From an uncultured Draconibacterium sp. (GTDB lineage: Bacteria > Bacteroidota > Bacteroidia > Bacteroidales > Prolixibacteraceae): a stretch of DNA of 64,000 bases. Location: contig NZ_OY781464.1 of assembly GCF_963676735.1 (NCBI RefSeq), forward strand, positions 3,629,001 through 3,693,000. Reading direction: 5' to 3'. The position numbers and the translations under genes are program-made. Numbering within the stretch: the stretch's first letter is position 1; each line of letters starts with the position of its first letter. A model generated the notes under the pieces. It did no database searches, was not told the DNA's origin, and saw nothing but the letters and a program-made list of their open reading frames with translations. Below, in pieces: positions 46,172-53,610 of the stretch.

Positions 46172-46423
46172 AAAAGTATCCTTAAAAAATGTTAACTGCC
46201 ATTTTTCCAAACCTGTTATACAACATATTTTCAAAACAAAAACACACTAACACACAACCAATTACATTTTTTTAACCAATTTCTTATTCACATAATGCAT
46301 GGCTTTCCTAATAACATTTAACAATAGCTGTGCATGACGCTTTTATTATTAAATTATTAATTCTATTTTTAATGCACGTTCTTTACAATAACAATAAATA
46401 TTAATTAATAATACCACAGCGAT
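46172..46423. other. 252-bp AT-rich upstream region of the small HTH gene
   Basis: No frame or RNA is credible. A one-mismatch -7 box (TATTTTTA) occurs near 46363, about 60 bp before the next start. I see no strong hairpin after the GH3 stop. Confidence 0.35.
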
Positions 46424-46675
46424 ATGGAAAAAAGAATAACATTTAACGAGCTGCGTAAAATTAAAGACAGCTTACCTGACGGTGCAATTAAGAAAATGGC
46501 GCAAGAGTTTGAAGTATCAGAAGAAACCGTCAGGAATTATTTTGGAGGCGCGAATTATGAAAACGGAAGAGCAGTGGGAATACACATGGAACCCGGGCCA
46601 CACGGCGGGATTGTTCTCATAGATGATACGACAATTCTTGAAAGGGCTCAAGAACTGATTTCAGCAACAGTTTAA
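46424..46675 (+). CDS. Small putative DNA-binding protein with helix-turn-helix
   Basis: An 83-aa protein. Residues about 18-43 (GAIKKMAQEFEVSEETVRNYF) look like a helix-turn-helix that sits in the usual recognition pattern. A short beta hairpin and helix follow (GIVLIDDTTILERAQEL). Similar small proteins are common in Bacteroidota and of unknown target. It has a clear terminator and a long AT-rich leader, so it is probably expressed alone and strongly. Confidence 0.7.
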   Translation: MEKRITFNELRKIKDSLPDGAIKKMAQEFEVSEETVRNYFGGANYENGRAVGIHMEPGPHGGIVLIDDTTILERAQELISATV

Positions 46676-46699
46676 ACCAGAAAACTTAAAATATTAATG

Positions 46700-46732
46700 A
46701 AACTGTCCTATATTTATGGGACAGTTTTTTTA
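46700..46732 (+). terminator. Terminator after the small HTH gene
   Basis: AAACTGTCC (46700-46708) pairs exactly with GGACAGTTT (46719-46727). T residues follow. Confidence 0.8.
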
Positions 46733-46761
46733 TGTATAATTAATATCTAAACCATTACCTC

Positions 46762-47556
46762 ATGAAAAAATATTGCTTTTACTTCCTGTTTGTTTTTTCA
46801 ATTCTCTTTTTAAACTCATGCGAAAAACCCTGGCAACCGCTTTTTAACGGCGAAAACCTCGATGGCTGGGAAACTTTTATCGGTACCCCACTTACCGGGT
46901 TCGAACATTTGCATGCCCAGGCTACTCCTGAAAAGGTATTCAGTGTTGTTGATGTAAACGATGAAAAACTTATCCACATTAGCGGAGAAGTTAACGGCTC
47001 GCTGGCAACTATTGATACGTTTGCAAATTATCATCTCCAATTGGTTTTTAAATGGGGCGACCAGGTTTATACCCGAAGAAACAGTGGTTTGTTGTACCAT
47101 AGTTTTGGAGAATTTGGCGAAGCCATTGGAACATGGATGACCAATATTGAATGCCAACTGATGCACGAACGGCTGGGAGACACTTATTTGATGAACAATA
47201 CCGTTTGCGAAACAGAAGTTACGCAAACCGACGAAGGCTTTGTTTTTACAAAAGGCGGGCAGCTTACCCAGTTTGGAAAAGAATTTAATGGTGCGGGTAT
47301 AAAAAAAGCAACTGATGCCGAAAAACCATTGGGCGAATGGAATACGGTTGAGCTGTACAGTGTAGGCCGTACAACGGTACATGTGGTTAATGGGCAGGTT
47401 AACATGGTGAATACCAATACCGGAATTCTTGAGAATGGAGAAATACTCCCGCTGCAATCAGGAAAAATACAGATTCAGTCGGAAGGTGGCGATTTGTTTA
47501 TTAAATCGGTAAAAATCAAACCCATTAAGGAGATACCTGCAGAATTTCTTCAATAA
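46762..47556 (+). CDS. DUF1080 (3-keto-disaccharide hydrolase-like) lipoprotein
   Basis: A 264-aa protein with lipobox LNSC, then a DUF1080 concanavalin-like domain: WQPLFNGENLDGWETF, NYHLQLVFKWGD, RNSGLLYHSFGE, MTNIECQLMHERLGDTYLM and EWNTVELYSVG. DUF1080 proteins include 3-keto-glycoside hydrolases and many carbohydrate-binding surface proteins. No keto-sugar dehydrogenase gene is nearby, so substrate is unknown. A hairpin follows at once and merges with the next promoter. Confidence 0.88.
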   Translation: MKKYCFYFLFVFSILFLNSCEKPWQPLFNGENLDGWETFIGTPLTGFEHLHAQATPEKVFSVVDVNDEKLIHISGEVNGSLATIDTFANYHLQLVFKWGDQVYTRRNSGLLYHSFGEFGEAIGTWMTNIECQLMHERLGDTYLMNNTVCETEVTQTDEGFVFTKGGQLTQFGKEFNGAGIKKATDAEKPLGEWNTVELYSVGRTTVHVVNGQVNMVNTNTGILENGEILPLQSGKIQIQSEGGDLFIKSVKIKPIKEIPAEFLQ

Positions 47557-47569
47557 AAATTTATCTTTT

Positions 47570-47600
47570 ACCCGTTTCTTTTGAAAACGGGTATATTTTT
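47570..47600 (+). terminator. Terminator after the DUF1080 gene
   Basis: ACCCGTTT (47570-47577) pairs exactly with AAACGGGT (47585-47592). The U-tract ATATTTTT overlaps the -7 box of the uracil permease gene. Confidence 0.7.
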
Positions 47601-47601
47601 G
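47594..47601 (+). promoter_or_regulatory. -7 box of the uracil permease gene
   Basis: TATTTTTG is a perfect TAnnTTTG, about 28 bp before the ATG at 47629. It directly abuts the upstream terminator stem. Confidence 0.5.
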
Positions 47602-47628
47602 CGCAAAATTTAATCCAATACAAAAATT

Positions 47629-48834
47629 ATGAGTGGTAAAACTTTACGTGATCAATTAACTTTTAAAAACACTATTCTTGGTGTTCAGTTTTTATTTGTG
47701 GCTTTTGGAGCTACCGTCTTGGTTCCGCTTCTGGTAGGAATCGATCCGGCAGTAGCCCTTTTTACAGCCGGCATAGGTACCTTGTTATTTCACCTGATAA
47801 CAAAAGGGCAGGTTCCGGTTTTTCTTGGCAGTAGCTTTGCCTTTATTGCGCCAATAATTGAAGCCACCAAATTATACGGCTGGCCTGGCACCTTATCGGG
47901 TATTATTGCTGTTGGTGTGGTTTATGGGGTAGTTTCGGCATTGGTAAAACTCAGGGGGTTAACATTTGTTGAACGTCTGTTCCCGCCGGTAGTTGTTGGC
48001 CCAATTATTTTACTCATTGGTTTGTCGCTGGCTTCAGCTGCTGTTGATATGGCAAAAACCGACTGGCTGGTTGCAGTGGTGTCACTACTTACTGCTGTTA
48101 TTGTTGTAATCTTTGGTAAGAAAATGATTAAACTGATACCTATTTTCATAGCCATAATTGTGGGTTATGTGCTATCAATAATTATGGGAAAGGTTGATTT
48201 CACCCCTATAAAAGAGGCTGCCTGGATTGGGTTACCCGAATTTACCGCTCCAAAATTTAGCTGGCAGGCCATTCTTTATATGATTCCTGTAGCCATTGCA
48301 CCAATTATTGAGCATGTTGGCGATATGTATGCCATTGGAGGTGTATGTCAAAAGAATTTTGTTGAAAAACCAGGCTTGCACCGCACCTTGCTTGGCGATG
48401 GTATTGCCAGTGGATTGGCCGGATTTTTTGGAGGTGTACCAAACACCACATACTCTGAAGTTACCGGAGCCATTACTTTAACAAAAATCACAAATCCTTT
48501 TGTACTGCGTATTTCTGCAATTACAGCTATTGTTTTTGCATTTGTGGGTAAAATCAGCGGTTTCCTGAAAACCATACCACAGGCGGTTCTTGGAGGCATA
48601 ATGCTTTTGCTCTTTGGTATGATTGCATCAATAGGAATAAAAACGCTGGTTGATTCGAAAACCAATATGGACGAAACCCGCAACCAGGTTATTGTTTCAA
48701 TTGTATTAACCGTTGGCATTGGCGGAGCAGTAATTCAATATGGCACATTCTCGTTGGCCGGAATTGGTTTGGCCGCAGCCGTAGGTATTATTTTAAACCT
48801 GGTTTTACCACGCACAAAAAAAGCTAAAAAGTAA
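47629..48834 (+). CDS. uraA: Uracil permease (NCS2 family)
   Basis: A 401-aa membrane protein of the nucleobase-ascorbate (NCS2) family with about 14 helices. UraA-type signatures are QFLFVAFGATVLVPLLVG, QVPVFLGSSFAFI, LFPPVVVGPIILLIGLSLA, IAPIIEHVGDMYAIG (the key Glu) and GGVPNTTYSEVTGAI. It is a proton-driven uracil importer with confidence by motif. The gene is single, with promoter and tandem hairpins of its own. Confidence 0.93.
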   Translation: MSGKTLRDQLTFKNTILGVQFLFVAFGATVLVPLLVGIDPAVALFTAGIGTLLFHLITKGQVPVFLGSSFAFIAPIIEATKLYGWPGTLSGIIAVGVVYGVVSALVKLRGLTFVERLFPPVVVGPIILLIGLSLASAAVDMAKTDWLVAVVSLLTAVIVVIFGKKMIKLIPIFIAIIVGYVLSIIMGKVDFTPIKEAAWIGLPEFTAPKFSWQAILYMIPVAIAPIIEHVGDMYAIGGVCQKNFVEKPGLHRTLLGDGIASGLAGFFGGVPNTTYSEVTGAITLTKITNPFVLRISAITAIVFAFVGKISGFLKTIPQAVLGGIMLLLFGMIASIGIKTLVDSKTNMDETRNQVIVSIVLTVGIGGAVIQYGTFSLAGIGLAAAVGIILNLVLPRTKKAKK

Positions 48835-48840
48835 ATATAC

Positions 48841-48864
48841 CGAACTAACAAACCTGTTAGTTCG
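48841..48864. repeat. 10-bp perfect hairpin after uraA
   Basis: CGAACTAACA (48841-48850) pairs exactly with TGTTAGTTCG (48855-48864) around AACC, 6 bp after the stop codon. No U-tract follows, so it is more likely an RNA-stabilising stem-loop or half of a tandem terminator. Confidence 0.6.
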
Positions 48865-48875
48865 ATACCAAAAAG

Positions 48876-48910
48876 GATTCCATCTCAGCAAAAAGATGGA
48901 ATCTTTTTTT
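48876..48910. terminator. Bidirectional terminator between uraA and the DUF4130 gene
   Basis: GATTCCATCT (48876-48885) pairs exactly with AGATGGAATC (48894-48903). Seven or more T residues follow on plus and A residues precede, so it can serve the convergent minus-strand gene ending at 48929 as well. Confidence 0.85.
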
Positions 48911-48928
48911 TACGACACTTTTTAAGCA

Positions 48929-49702
48929 TCAAACCTCGTGCTGCTTTTCTGGCAAATACCGCCAAAACCGGCGAGGCATATGTTGCCGCTGCAGCTTTAG
49001 GTTTTTGCGCTCTTCAATATTAATGTGTTTAAAATACGAGCGCCATAGTTTTTGGTAAAAATCTTCGCCCTCAGCTAACAGCGCTTGTTTTACCTGGCCA
49101 TTGTAGGTGTTAAATTGTTTTTTCGTTAGCACCACTTCCTCCACTTTGTCTTTTCCGTAATAAACTCCATAGTTTCGGCGTAAATCATATATCAGCCATT
49201 TTTGGTCGGTAAACCTTTTTTGATAATGGTTAATAATTAGCGGAAGCACATCGTACTTAGGTTCAATGCCACAAAAATACATGTGGTCTTTGGTACGCTG
49301 AAAGCGAACAAACTGCATCAGGCGCATGGCCTCTTTTTTTACTTTTTGCGACGATTGGGTAAGCGACAACACATCGGGGTCGCCATAATCGGTTTCCAGG
49401 TTCAGGTGCCCGCTAAACATCCGCCGTAAAAAGCGATAGATTTTCATTTCAATTCCCAGCTCTTCGCTCAGGTAAGCATAAAACAACAATTGTTTGTTTT
49501 TACCCGACAAGTGTTTTTGAATGCCCTTCCAAACACGCTCCGCTTTTTTTGGATTAGTGGGTACATCAATGCTCTCAACAAAAAGATAGCGCTGCTCACC
49601 AAAGCGCGAACAAATATCAACCGGAAAATCCTTGCGGCTGTAACAATCAAAAACACAGGTTAAAAAGCCTTCAAAAGTGTTATCGTAGGTATAAATTTTC
49701 AT
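48929..49702 (-). CDS. DUF4130 / TIGR03915 putative DNA-metabolism protein
   Basis: A 257-aa protein opening with YTYDNTFEGFLTCVFDCY, the family start, with RLMQFVRFQRTKDHMYFCGIEP, YDVLPLIINHYQKRFTDQKWLIYDLRRNYGVYY and a C-terminal MPRRFWRYLPEKQ. This domain occurs next to the radical SAM protein TIGR03916 and, in other bacteria, fused to a UdgX-type uracil-DNA glycosylase. Here no glycosylase domain is attached. It is 89 bp after its radical SAM partner on the same strand. Biochemical role is unproven. Confidence 0.88.
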   Translation of the reverse strand: MKIYTYDNTFEGFLTCVFDCYSRKDFPVDICSRFGEQRYLFVESIDVPTNPKKAERVWKGIQKHLSGKNKQLLFYAYLSEELGIEMKIYRFLRRMFSGHLNLETDYGDPDVLSLTQSSQKVKKEAMRLMQFVRFQRTKDHMYFCGIEPKYDVLPLIINHYQKRFTDQKWLIYDLRRNYGVYYGKDKVEEVVLTKKQFNTYNGQVKQALLAEGEDFYQKLWRSYFKHINIEERKNLKLQRQHMPRRFWRYLPEKQHEV

Positions 49703-49791
49703 GCAAACTTTTCTTAATTACAAACATTACATTTCCCTTGTATGTCTTTTTCTATAAGCAGAAAAATAACATTTGTTTTTGGCTTTTATCA

Positions 49792-51084
49792 TTAATGAAG
49801 CGTTGGTACAACAGGTTTATAATCGGCAAATAATTTTAACTGCGTATCCAACGATTTTTTGTATTTTGAATTCATCTCGCCTAACAATTTATGTTTTAAT
49901 CGTTGTGGTTCCCATCCCAATCCGGCAGGCGGAAGCTCGTTGCAGGTAATAAAATACCTGGCTCGTTTCATTACAACGCCAAGCTTTTTTAGGTGCATCG
50001 AATTAAGGCGACGGTGTTTACGTGCCAGAACAATTTTTTGTGCTGACTGGATGCCAATGCCCGGAACCCGTAAAATCATTTCGTAATCGGCACGGTTAAT
50101 ATCCACCGGAAACAATTGCAAATTCCGCAAGGCAAATCCCAGTTTCGGATCCACATCCAGATCTAAAAATGGCTGATCTTCGCTCAGAATTTCTTCGGCC
50201 CTGAAATGGTAAAAACGCATAAGCCAATCGCTTTGGTAAAGGCGATTTTCGCGCACCAAAGGTGGTCGGTTAAGGGCAGGCAGGCGCTTATCGTAACTGT
50301 TTACCGGCAGGTACCCTGAAAAATAAACCCTTTTCAGGTTTTGCTTTTTATACAAGCCCGACGACAATAAAATAATTTGCCGGTCAGTTTCTGGCGTTGC
50401 ACCTACAATAAGCTGTGTACTTTGCCCGGCAGGTGCAAATCGAGGTGCTTTTCGGTATTTCCCGCGTTCTTCTTTGGCCACTAAAATCGAATCGCGAATT
50501 TGCCCCATGGGTTTCACAATGTCGGGATAGCTTTTTTCCGGTGCCAGTTTCTTCAAATTAGGCTCTGTCGGGATTTCCATATTCACGCTCAACCGATCGG
50601 CCCAAATACCTGCCTCGTGTATCAACTCGCTACTTGCTCCGGGAATTGCTTTTAAGTGAATATAACCGTTGTAGTTTTCTTCGTTGCGCAACTTTTTAGC
50701 TACCTGCACCATACGCTCCATGGTATAGTCGGGATTTTTAATTACACCCGAACTTAAAAACAAACCTTCAATATAATTACGGCGGTAAAAACCAATGGTA
50801 AGGTCTACAATTTCTTGCGGAGTAAATGTTGCACGAGGCCGGTCGTTGGTGCGCCGGTTTATACAATAAGCACAATCGTAAATACAATTGTTGGTCATTA
50901 AAATTTTAAACAAGCTTACGCAACGGCCGTCATCGGTAAAACTATGGCAAATACCGGCAGCAAATCCATTACCAATGCCTTTGCTACTATTTGCCCGGCT
51001 ACTGCCGCTTGATGCACACGACACATCGTATTTAGCTGCATCCGATAATATTTTAAGTTTTTTATGTACTAATTCATTCATCAC
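49792..51084 (-). CDS. Putative DNA modification/repair radical SAM protein (TIGR03916)
   Basis: A 430-aa protein with the radical SAM cluster motif C67-x3-C71-x2-C74 (NNCIYDCAYC). A further conserved Cys pair lies before it (C46 and C55 in GICHSFTDDGRC). The C-terminal part contains a helix-hairpin-helix DNA-binding motif (MILRVPGIGIQSAQKIVLARK, about 341-361). The family is annotated as a DNA base modification or repair enzyme linked to the DUF4130 and UDG proteins. Its reaction is not known. It is the first gene of the pair and is divergent from a LexA-like S24 regulator. An intrinsic terminator lies 43-69 bp upstream of its start. Confidence 0.9.
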   Translation of the reverse strand: MMNELVHKKLKILSDAAKYDVSCASSGSSRANSSKGIGNGFAAGICHSFTDDGRCVSLFKILMTNNCIYDCAYCINRRTNDRPRATFTPQEIVDLTIGFYRRNYIEGLFLSSGVIKNPDYTMERMVQVAKKLRNEENYNGYIHLKAIPGASSELIHEAGIWADRLSVNMEIPTEPNLKKLAPEKSYPDIVKPMGQIRDSILVAKEERGKYRKAPRFAPAGQSTQLIVGATPETDRQIILLSSGLYKKQNLKRVYFSGYLPVNSYDKRLPALNRPPLVRENRLYQSDWLMRFYHFRAEEILSEDQPFLDLDVDPKLGFALRNLQLFPVDINRADYEMILRVPGIGIQSAQKIVLARKHRRLNSMHLKKLGVVMKRARYFITCNELPPAGLGWEPQRLKHKLLGEMNSKYKKSLDTQLKLFADYKPVVPTLH

Positions 51085-51126
51085 AAGCCCAATATTTTTA
51101 TTAATTCCTACCCCATTATTGCTGCC

Positions 51127-51153
51127 AAAAAATCCCCGGCGTTAACCGGGGAT
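51127..51153 (-). terminator. Intrinsic terminator in the leader of the radical SAM gene
   Basis: ATCCCCGG (51132-51139) and CCGGGGAT (51146-51153) form a GC-rich perfect 8-bp stem. On the minus strand it is followed by a run of T residues (complement of 51127-51131). No minus-strand gene lies upstream of it, so it should act inside the leader of the gene starting at 51084, as an attenuator or at the end of a short leader RNA. Confidence 0.6.
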
Positions 51154-51167
51154 CAGGAACCTCTGTT

Positions 51168-51200
51168 CATTGGGATCAAACATTTGGGAACATTTAGGAA
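51168..51200. repeat. Three imperfect direct repeats in the divergent control region
   Basis: CATTTGGGAA (51181-51190) and CATTTAGGAA (51191-51200) are tandem 10-bp repeats, one helical turn apart. A third related unit, CATTGGGATC, begins at 51168. They lie between the radical SAM and S24 genes and may be protein-binding sites. Confidence 0.4.
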
Positions 51201-51229
51201 ATTGCTTCAACTGTATTCTCACACCTTCT

Positions 51230-51270
51230 TGATAATATTATTATCATTTCTGTCGATAATAATTTAATCA
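51230..51270. promoter_or_regulatory. Two operator-like palindromic sites upstream of the S24 regulator
   Basis: TGATAATATTATTATCA (51230-51246) is a perfect palindrome with 7-bp arms. A second 17-mer (51254-51270) matches it at 13 of 17 positions. The copies are spaced 24 bp and lie just upstream of the S24 promoter, the usual place for autoregulatory operators of helix-turn-helix repressors. Confidence 0.45.
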
Positions 51271-51275
51271 TTTCT

Positions 51276-51306
51276 TTTCAATCAGCAAGAATATTTTTTA
51301 TTTTTG
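51276..51306 (+). promoter_or_regulatory. Promoter of the S24 regulator gene
   Basis: A TTTC -33-like box (51276-51279) precedes a perfect -7 box TATTTTTG (51299-51306) with a 19-bp spacer. The ATG at 51325 follows 18 bp after the -7 box. Confidence 0.6.
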
Positions 51307-51324
51307 ACTAAACATTTAACAACA

Positions 51325-52125
51325 ATGAATTATTTTGGCAAGAATATCAAGCTATTACGAAACCGAAAAAAACGAACACAGAATGAAGTTGCCACCAGCT
51401 TGCAATTAAAGCGAACCACCGTAAATGCGCTTGAAAATGCAATCAGTCAGCCAACCGTAACTCATTTGCAGGCCTTTTCAAAATATTTTGGAATTGCTAT
51501 TGATACGCTTATTAACGTAGACATGCAACAACTGTCGGAAAGCCAGTTTACTGACCTCCATAATGGTTTTGATGTTTTTATTCGCGGAAGTAACTTAAGA
51601 GTTATTGCCACAACTGTTGACTCAGACAACAACGACAATATTGAGCTGGTAAACGAAAAGGCCAAGGCCGGTTATGTAAATTGTTTTGCCGATCCGGAAT
51701 ATATTGGCAAGCTTCCGGTGTTTCAGCTACCGTTTTTATCAAAAGAAAAAAAATACAGGGCTTTCTCCATCGAAGGCGATTCTATGCTTCCTATCCCCGA
51801 CCAGTCGATTGTGATTGGCGAATTTATCCAGGATTTTTACCACATAAAAAGTAACGAAGCCTACATTATTGTTACCCGCAACGAAGGTATTGTTTTTAAA
51901 ATGGTTGAAAACAATATTGCCACACAACAATCGCTGCACCTTGTTTCGTTAAACAAGGCTTTTGAACCCTACAACCTTTCTATTGGCGAAGTAACCGAGG
52001 CCTGGAAGTTTGTGTGCTACCTAAACACCCAAATACCGGAGCCGGAATCGGACCTTGCCCGGTTAATGAAACAGATGAGTGAAATGCAGCACACACTAAC
52101 AATGCTTGACAAAAAAATCAACTAA
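51325..52125 (+). CDS. LexA-like S24-family repressor with XRE helix-turn-helix
   Basis: 266 aa from the ATG at 51325. The in-frame TTG at 51304 lies in the -7 box and is rejected. The N-terminal XRE HTH is at about 6-62 (NIKLLRNRKKRTQNEVATSLQLKRTTVNALE). The C-terminal S24 peptidase has a potential cleavage bond A115-G116 (KAKAGYV), nucleophile S153 (GDSML) and general base K192 (VFKMV). The G-to-S and S-to-K spacings are close to those of LexA, so RecA-stimulated self-cleavage is plausible. It is divergent from the radical SAM/DUF4130 pair. Its stop overlaps the GNAT start (TAATG). Confidence 0.9.
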   Translation: MNYFGKNIKLLRNRKKRTQNEVATSLQLKRTTVNALENAISQPTVTHLQAFSKYFGIAIDTLINVDMQQLSESQFTDLHNGFDVFIRGSNLRVIATTVDSDNNDNIELVNEKAKAGYVNCFADPEYIGKLPVFQLPFLSKEKKYRAFSIEGDSMLPIPDQSIVIGEFIQDFYHIKSNEAYIIVTRNEGIVFKMVENNIATQQSLHLVSLNKAFEPYNLSIGEVTEAWKFVCYLNTQIPEPESDLARLMKQMSEMQHTLTMLDKKIN

Positions 52126-52562
52126 TGGAGTTTCGGGAAATAAATTCCAATGACATTCCGGCCATTTTCAGCGTGCGACTATCAACCGACGAGAACCATT
52201 TTTCGTACAAGCAGCTGGTTGAACATGGTATTTCATACGAATCGGTAAAAGAAAAAATAGAAAAAAAAGGCAAAGGCTGGGTGTGCGAGATAAACAAAAC
52301 TGTTGCGGGCTTTGTAATTGCCGATGGTGCGAGTGGGGAAATATGGATGATTGCGGTTGTGCCTTCATACATCAACAAAAAAATTGGATCGCAACTTCTA
52401 ACTATTGCTGAAAATTGGTTAAAAGAAAAAGGACACAAGCGATTTTGGCTGATTACCGATCCCGACAAAACACTTCGTGCTTATTCGTTTTACTTAAAAC
52501 ATGGTTGGGCGAAATGGAAGGAAGAAAACGGAATTCTGTTTATGCATAAAGAGGTACTCTGA
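52125..52562 (+). CDS. GNAT-family N-acetyltransferase
   Basis: A 145-aa single GNAT domain. The beta-4/pyrophosphate-loop region reads IWMIAVVPSYINKKIGSQLL (the R/Q-x-x-G-x-A pattern is modified to N-K-K-I-G-S). A C-terminal LRAYSFYLKHGWAKW follows. It is coupled to the S24 regulator by a one-base overlap and may share its regulation. Substrate cannot be predicted. Confidence 0.88.
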   Translation: MEFREINSNDIPAIFSVRLSTDENHFSYKQLVEHGISYESVKEKIEKKGKGWVCEINKTVAGFVIADGASGEIWMIAVVPSYINKKIGSQLLTIAENWLKEKGHKRFWLITDPDKTLRAYSFYLKHGWAKWKEENGILFMHKEVL

Positions 52563-52602
52563 TTTTCCTTTTGTAACTTTATCAAAAGTTGCCGAAAAAA
52601 AT

Positions 52603-53610
52603 ATGCACGAAGCTTTATTTTATACGAAAACGGAAAACAGAACCGTGAGCTGCCAATTATGCCCATGGAATTGTTTGTTAAATGATGGCCAAACCGGTAA
52701 CTGTAATGTACGCACCAACCATCAAGGTGTTTTACTAACCGAGGTATATGGTAAAGTTGCCGCCCTGGGTTCCGACCCAATTGAAAAAAAGCCGCTCTAC
52801 CATTTTTATCCCGGAAAGGCGATTTTATCAATTGGCGAGGTAGGTTGCAACCTGCATTGCTCTTTTTGCCAAAACCATCGGATATCGCAATGCAAAGCTT
52901 CCGGCTTTTCCGGATTTCATGATATTACTACCGAAACAATTATAAGCGAAGCGCAGAAAACCTATAACAACATTGGCATTGCTTACACCTATAACGAACC
53001 GGTTACTTTTTACGAATACATGCTGGAAACGGCCCAACTGGCCCACGGGCAGGGATTAAAAAATGTGGTTGTTTCAAATGGTTATATCAACCCGCAACCA
53101 TTAACAAAACTGCTGCCTTTTATCCATGCATTTAATATCGACCTAAAAGCTTTTTCTTCTGATTTCTATAAAAAGTACACCAAAGGCGAGCTGCAACCCG
53201 TACTAAATTCGATAAAAACGATTGCCCAAAGCCCGGCGCACCTCGAGATTACCACACTTGTAATACCCGGTTTAAATGATGATTTAGCAACGTTTGAGAA
53301 AATGGTAAGCTGGATATCCGGAGAGCTTGGCAAAGACGTCCCCTTGCACATTTCGCGTTACTTTCCGCAATACAATCTTAAAGTGCCCCCAACGCCCCTC
53401 GAAACCTTAAATAAATTATACACACTGGCCAAACAAGAGCTGCATCATGTATTTCTTGGAAATGTAAGCGACACCAAACAATCGGCCACCTACTGCCACA
53501 ATTGCAACACCCCGCTCATCAACAGAACCCATTATTCAATTGAAATTATCAACCTCGATAAAGAAAAAAATTGCACCAGGTGCGGAACATTTTCAGGAAT
53601 AATTGGCTAA
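52603..53610 (+). CDS. amrS: AmmeMemoRadiSam-system radical SAM enzyme AmrS
   Basis: 335 aa from the ATG at 52603. An in-frame ATG at 52501 lies inside the GNAT gene and its extra residues are not family-like. Three Cys regions are visible: an N-terminal C17-x2-C20-x3-C24 with C34, the radical SAM motif C82-x3-C86-x2-C89 (GCNLHCSFCQ), and a C-terminal zinc ribbon (CHNC and CTRC). GEVGCNLHCSFCQNHRIS and PVTFYEYMLE are typical. Its usual partners AmrA (AMMECR1) and AmrB (Memo) are not in this window. The reaction is unknown. Its stop interlocks with the convergent Ppx/GppA gene. Confidence 0.9.
   Translation: MHEALFYTKTENRTVSCQLCPWNCLLNDGQTGNCNVRTNHQGVLLTEVYGKVAALGSDPIEKKPLYHFYPGKAILSIGEVGCNLHCSFCQNHRISQCKASGFSGFHDITTETIISEAQKTYNNIGIAYTYNEPVTFYEYMLETAQLAHGQGLKNVVVSNGYINPQPLTKLLPFIHAFNIDLKAFSSDFYKKYTKGELQPVLNSIKTIAQSPAHLEITTLVIPGLNDDLATFEKMVSWISGELGKDVPLHISRYFPQYNLKVPPTPLETLNKLYTLAKQELHHVFLGNVSDTKQSATYCHNCNTPLINRTHYSIEIINLDKEKNCTRCGTFSGIIG

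Noticed and set aside
46816..47457. 213-codon open frame on the minus strand
   Set aside because: Antisense to the DUF1080 gene, whose frame has a signal peptide and family motifs. The antisense product has none.
51168..51200. CRISPR-like repeats
   Set aside because: The repeats are only 10 bp, contiguous, three in number and without spacers.
51304..51324. TTG start for the S24 regulator
   Set aside because: The TTG is part of the perfect -7 box, so it should not be transcribed.
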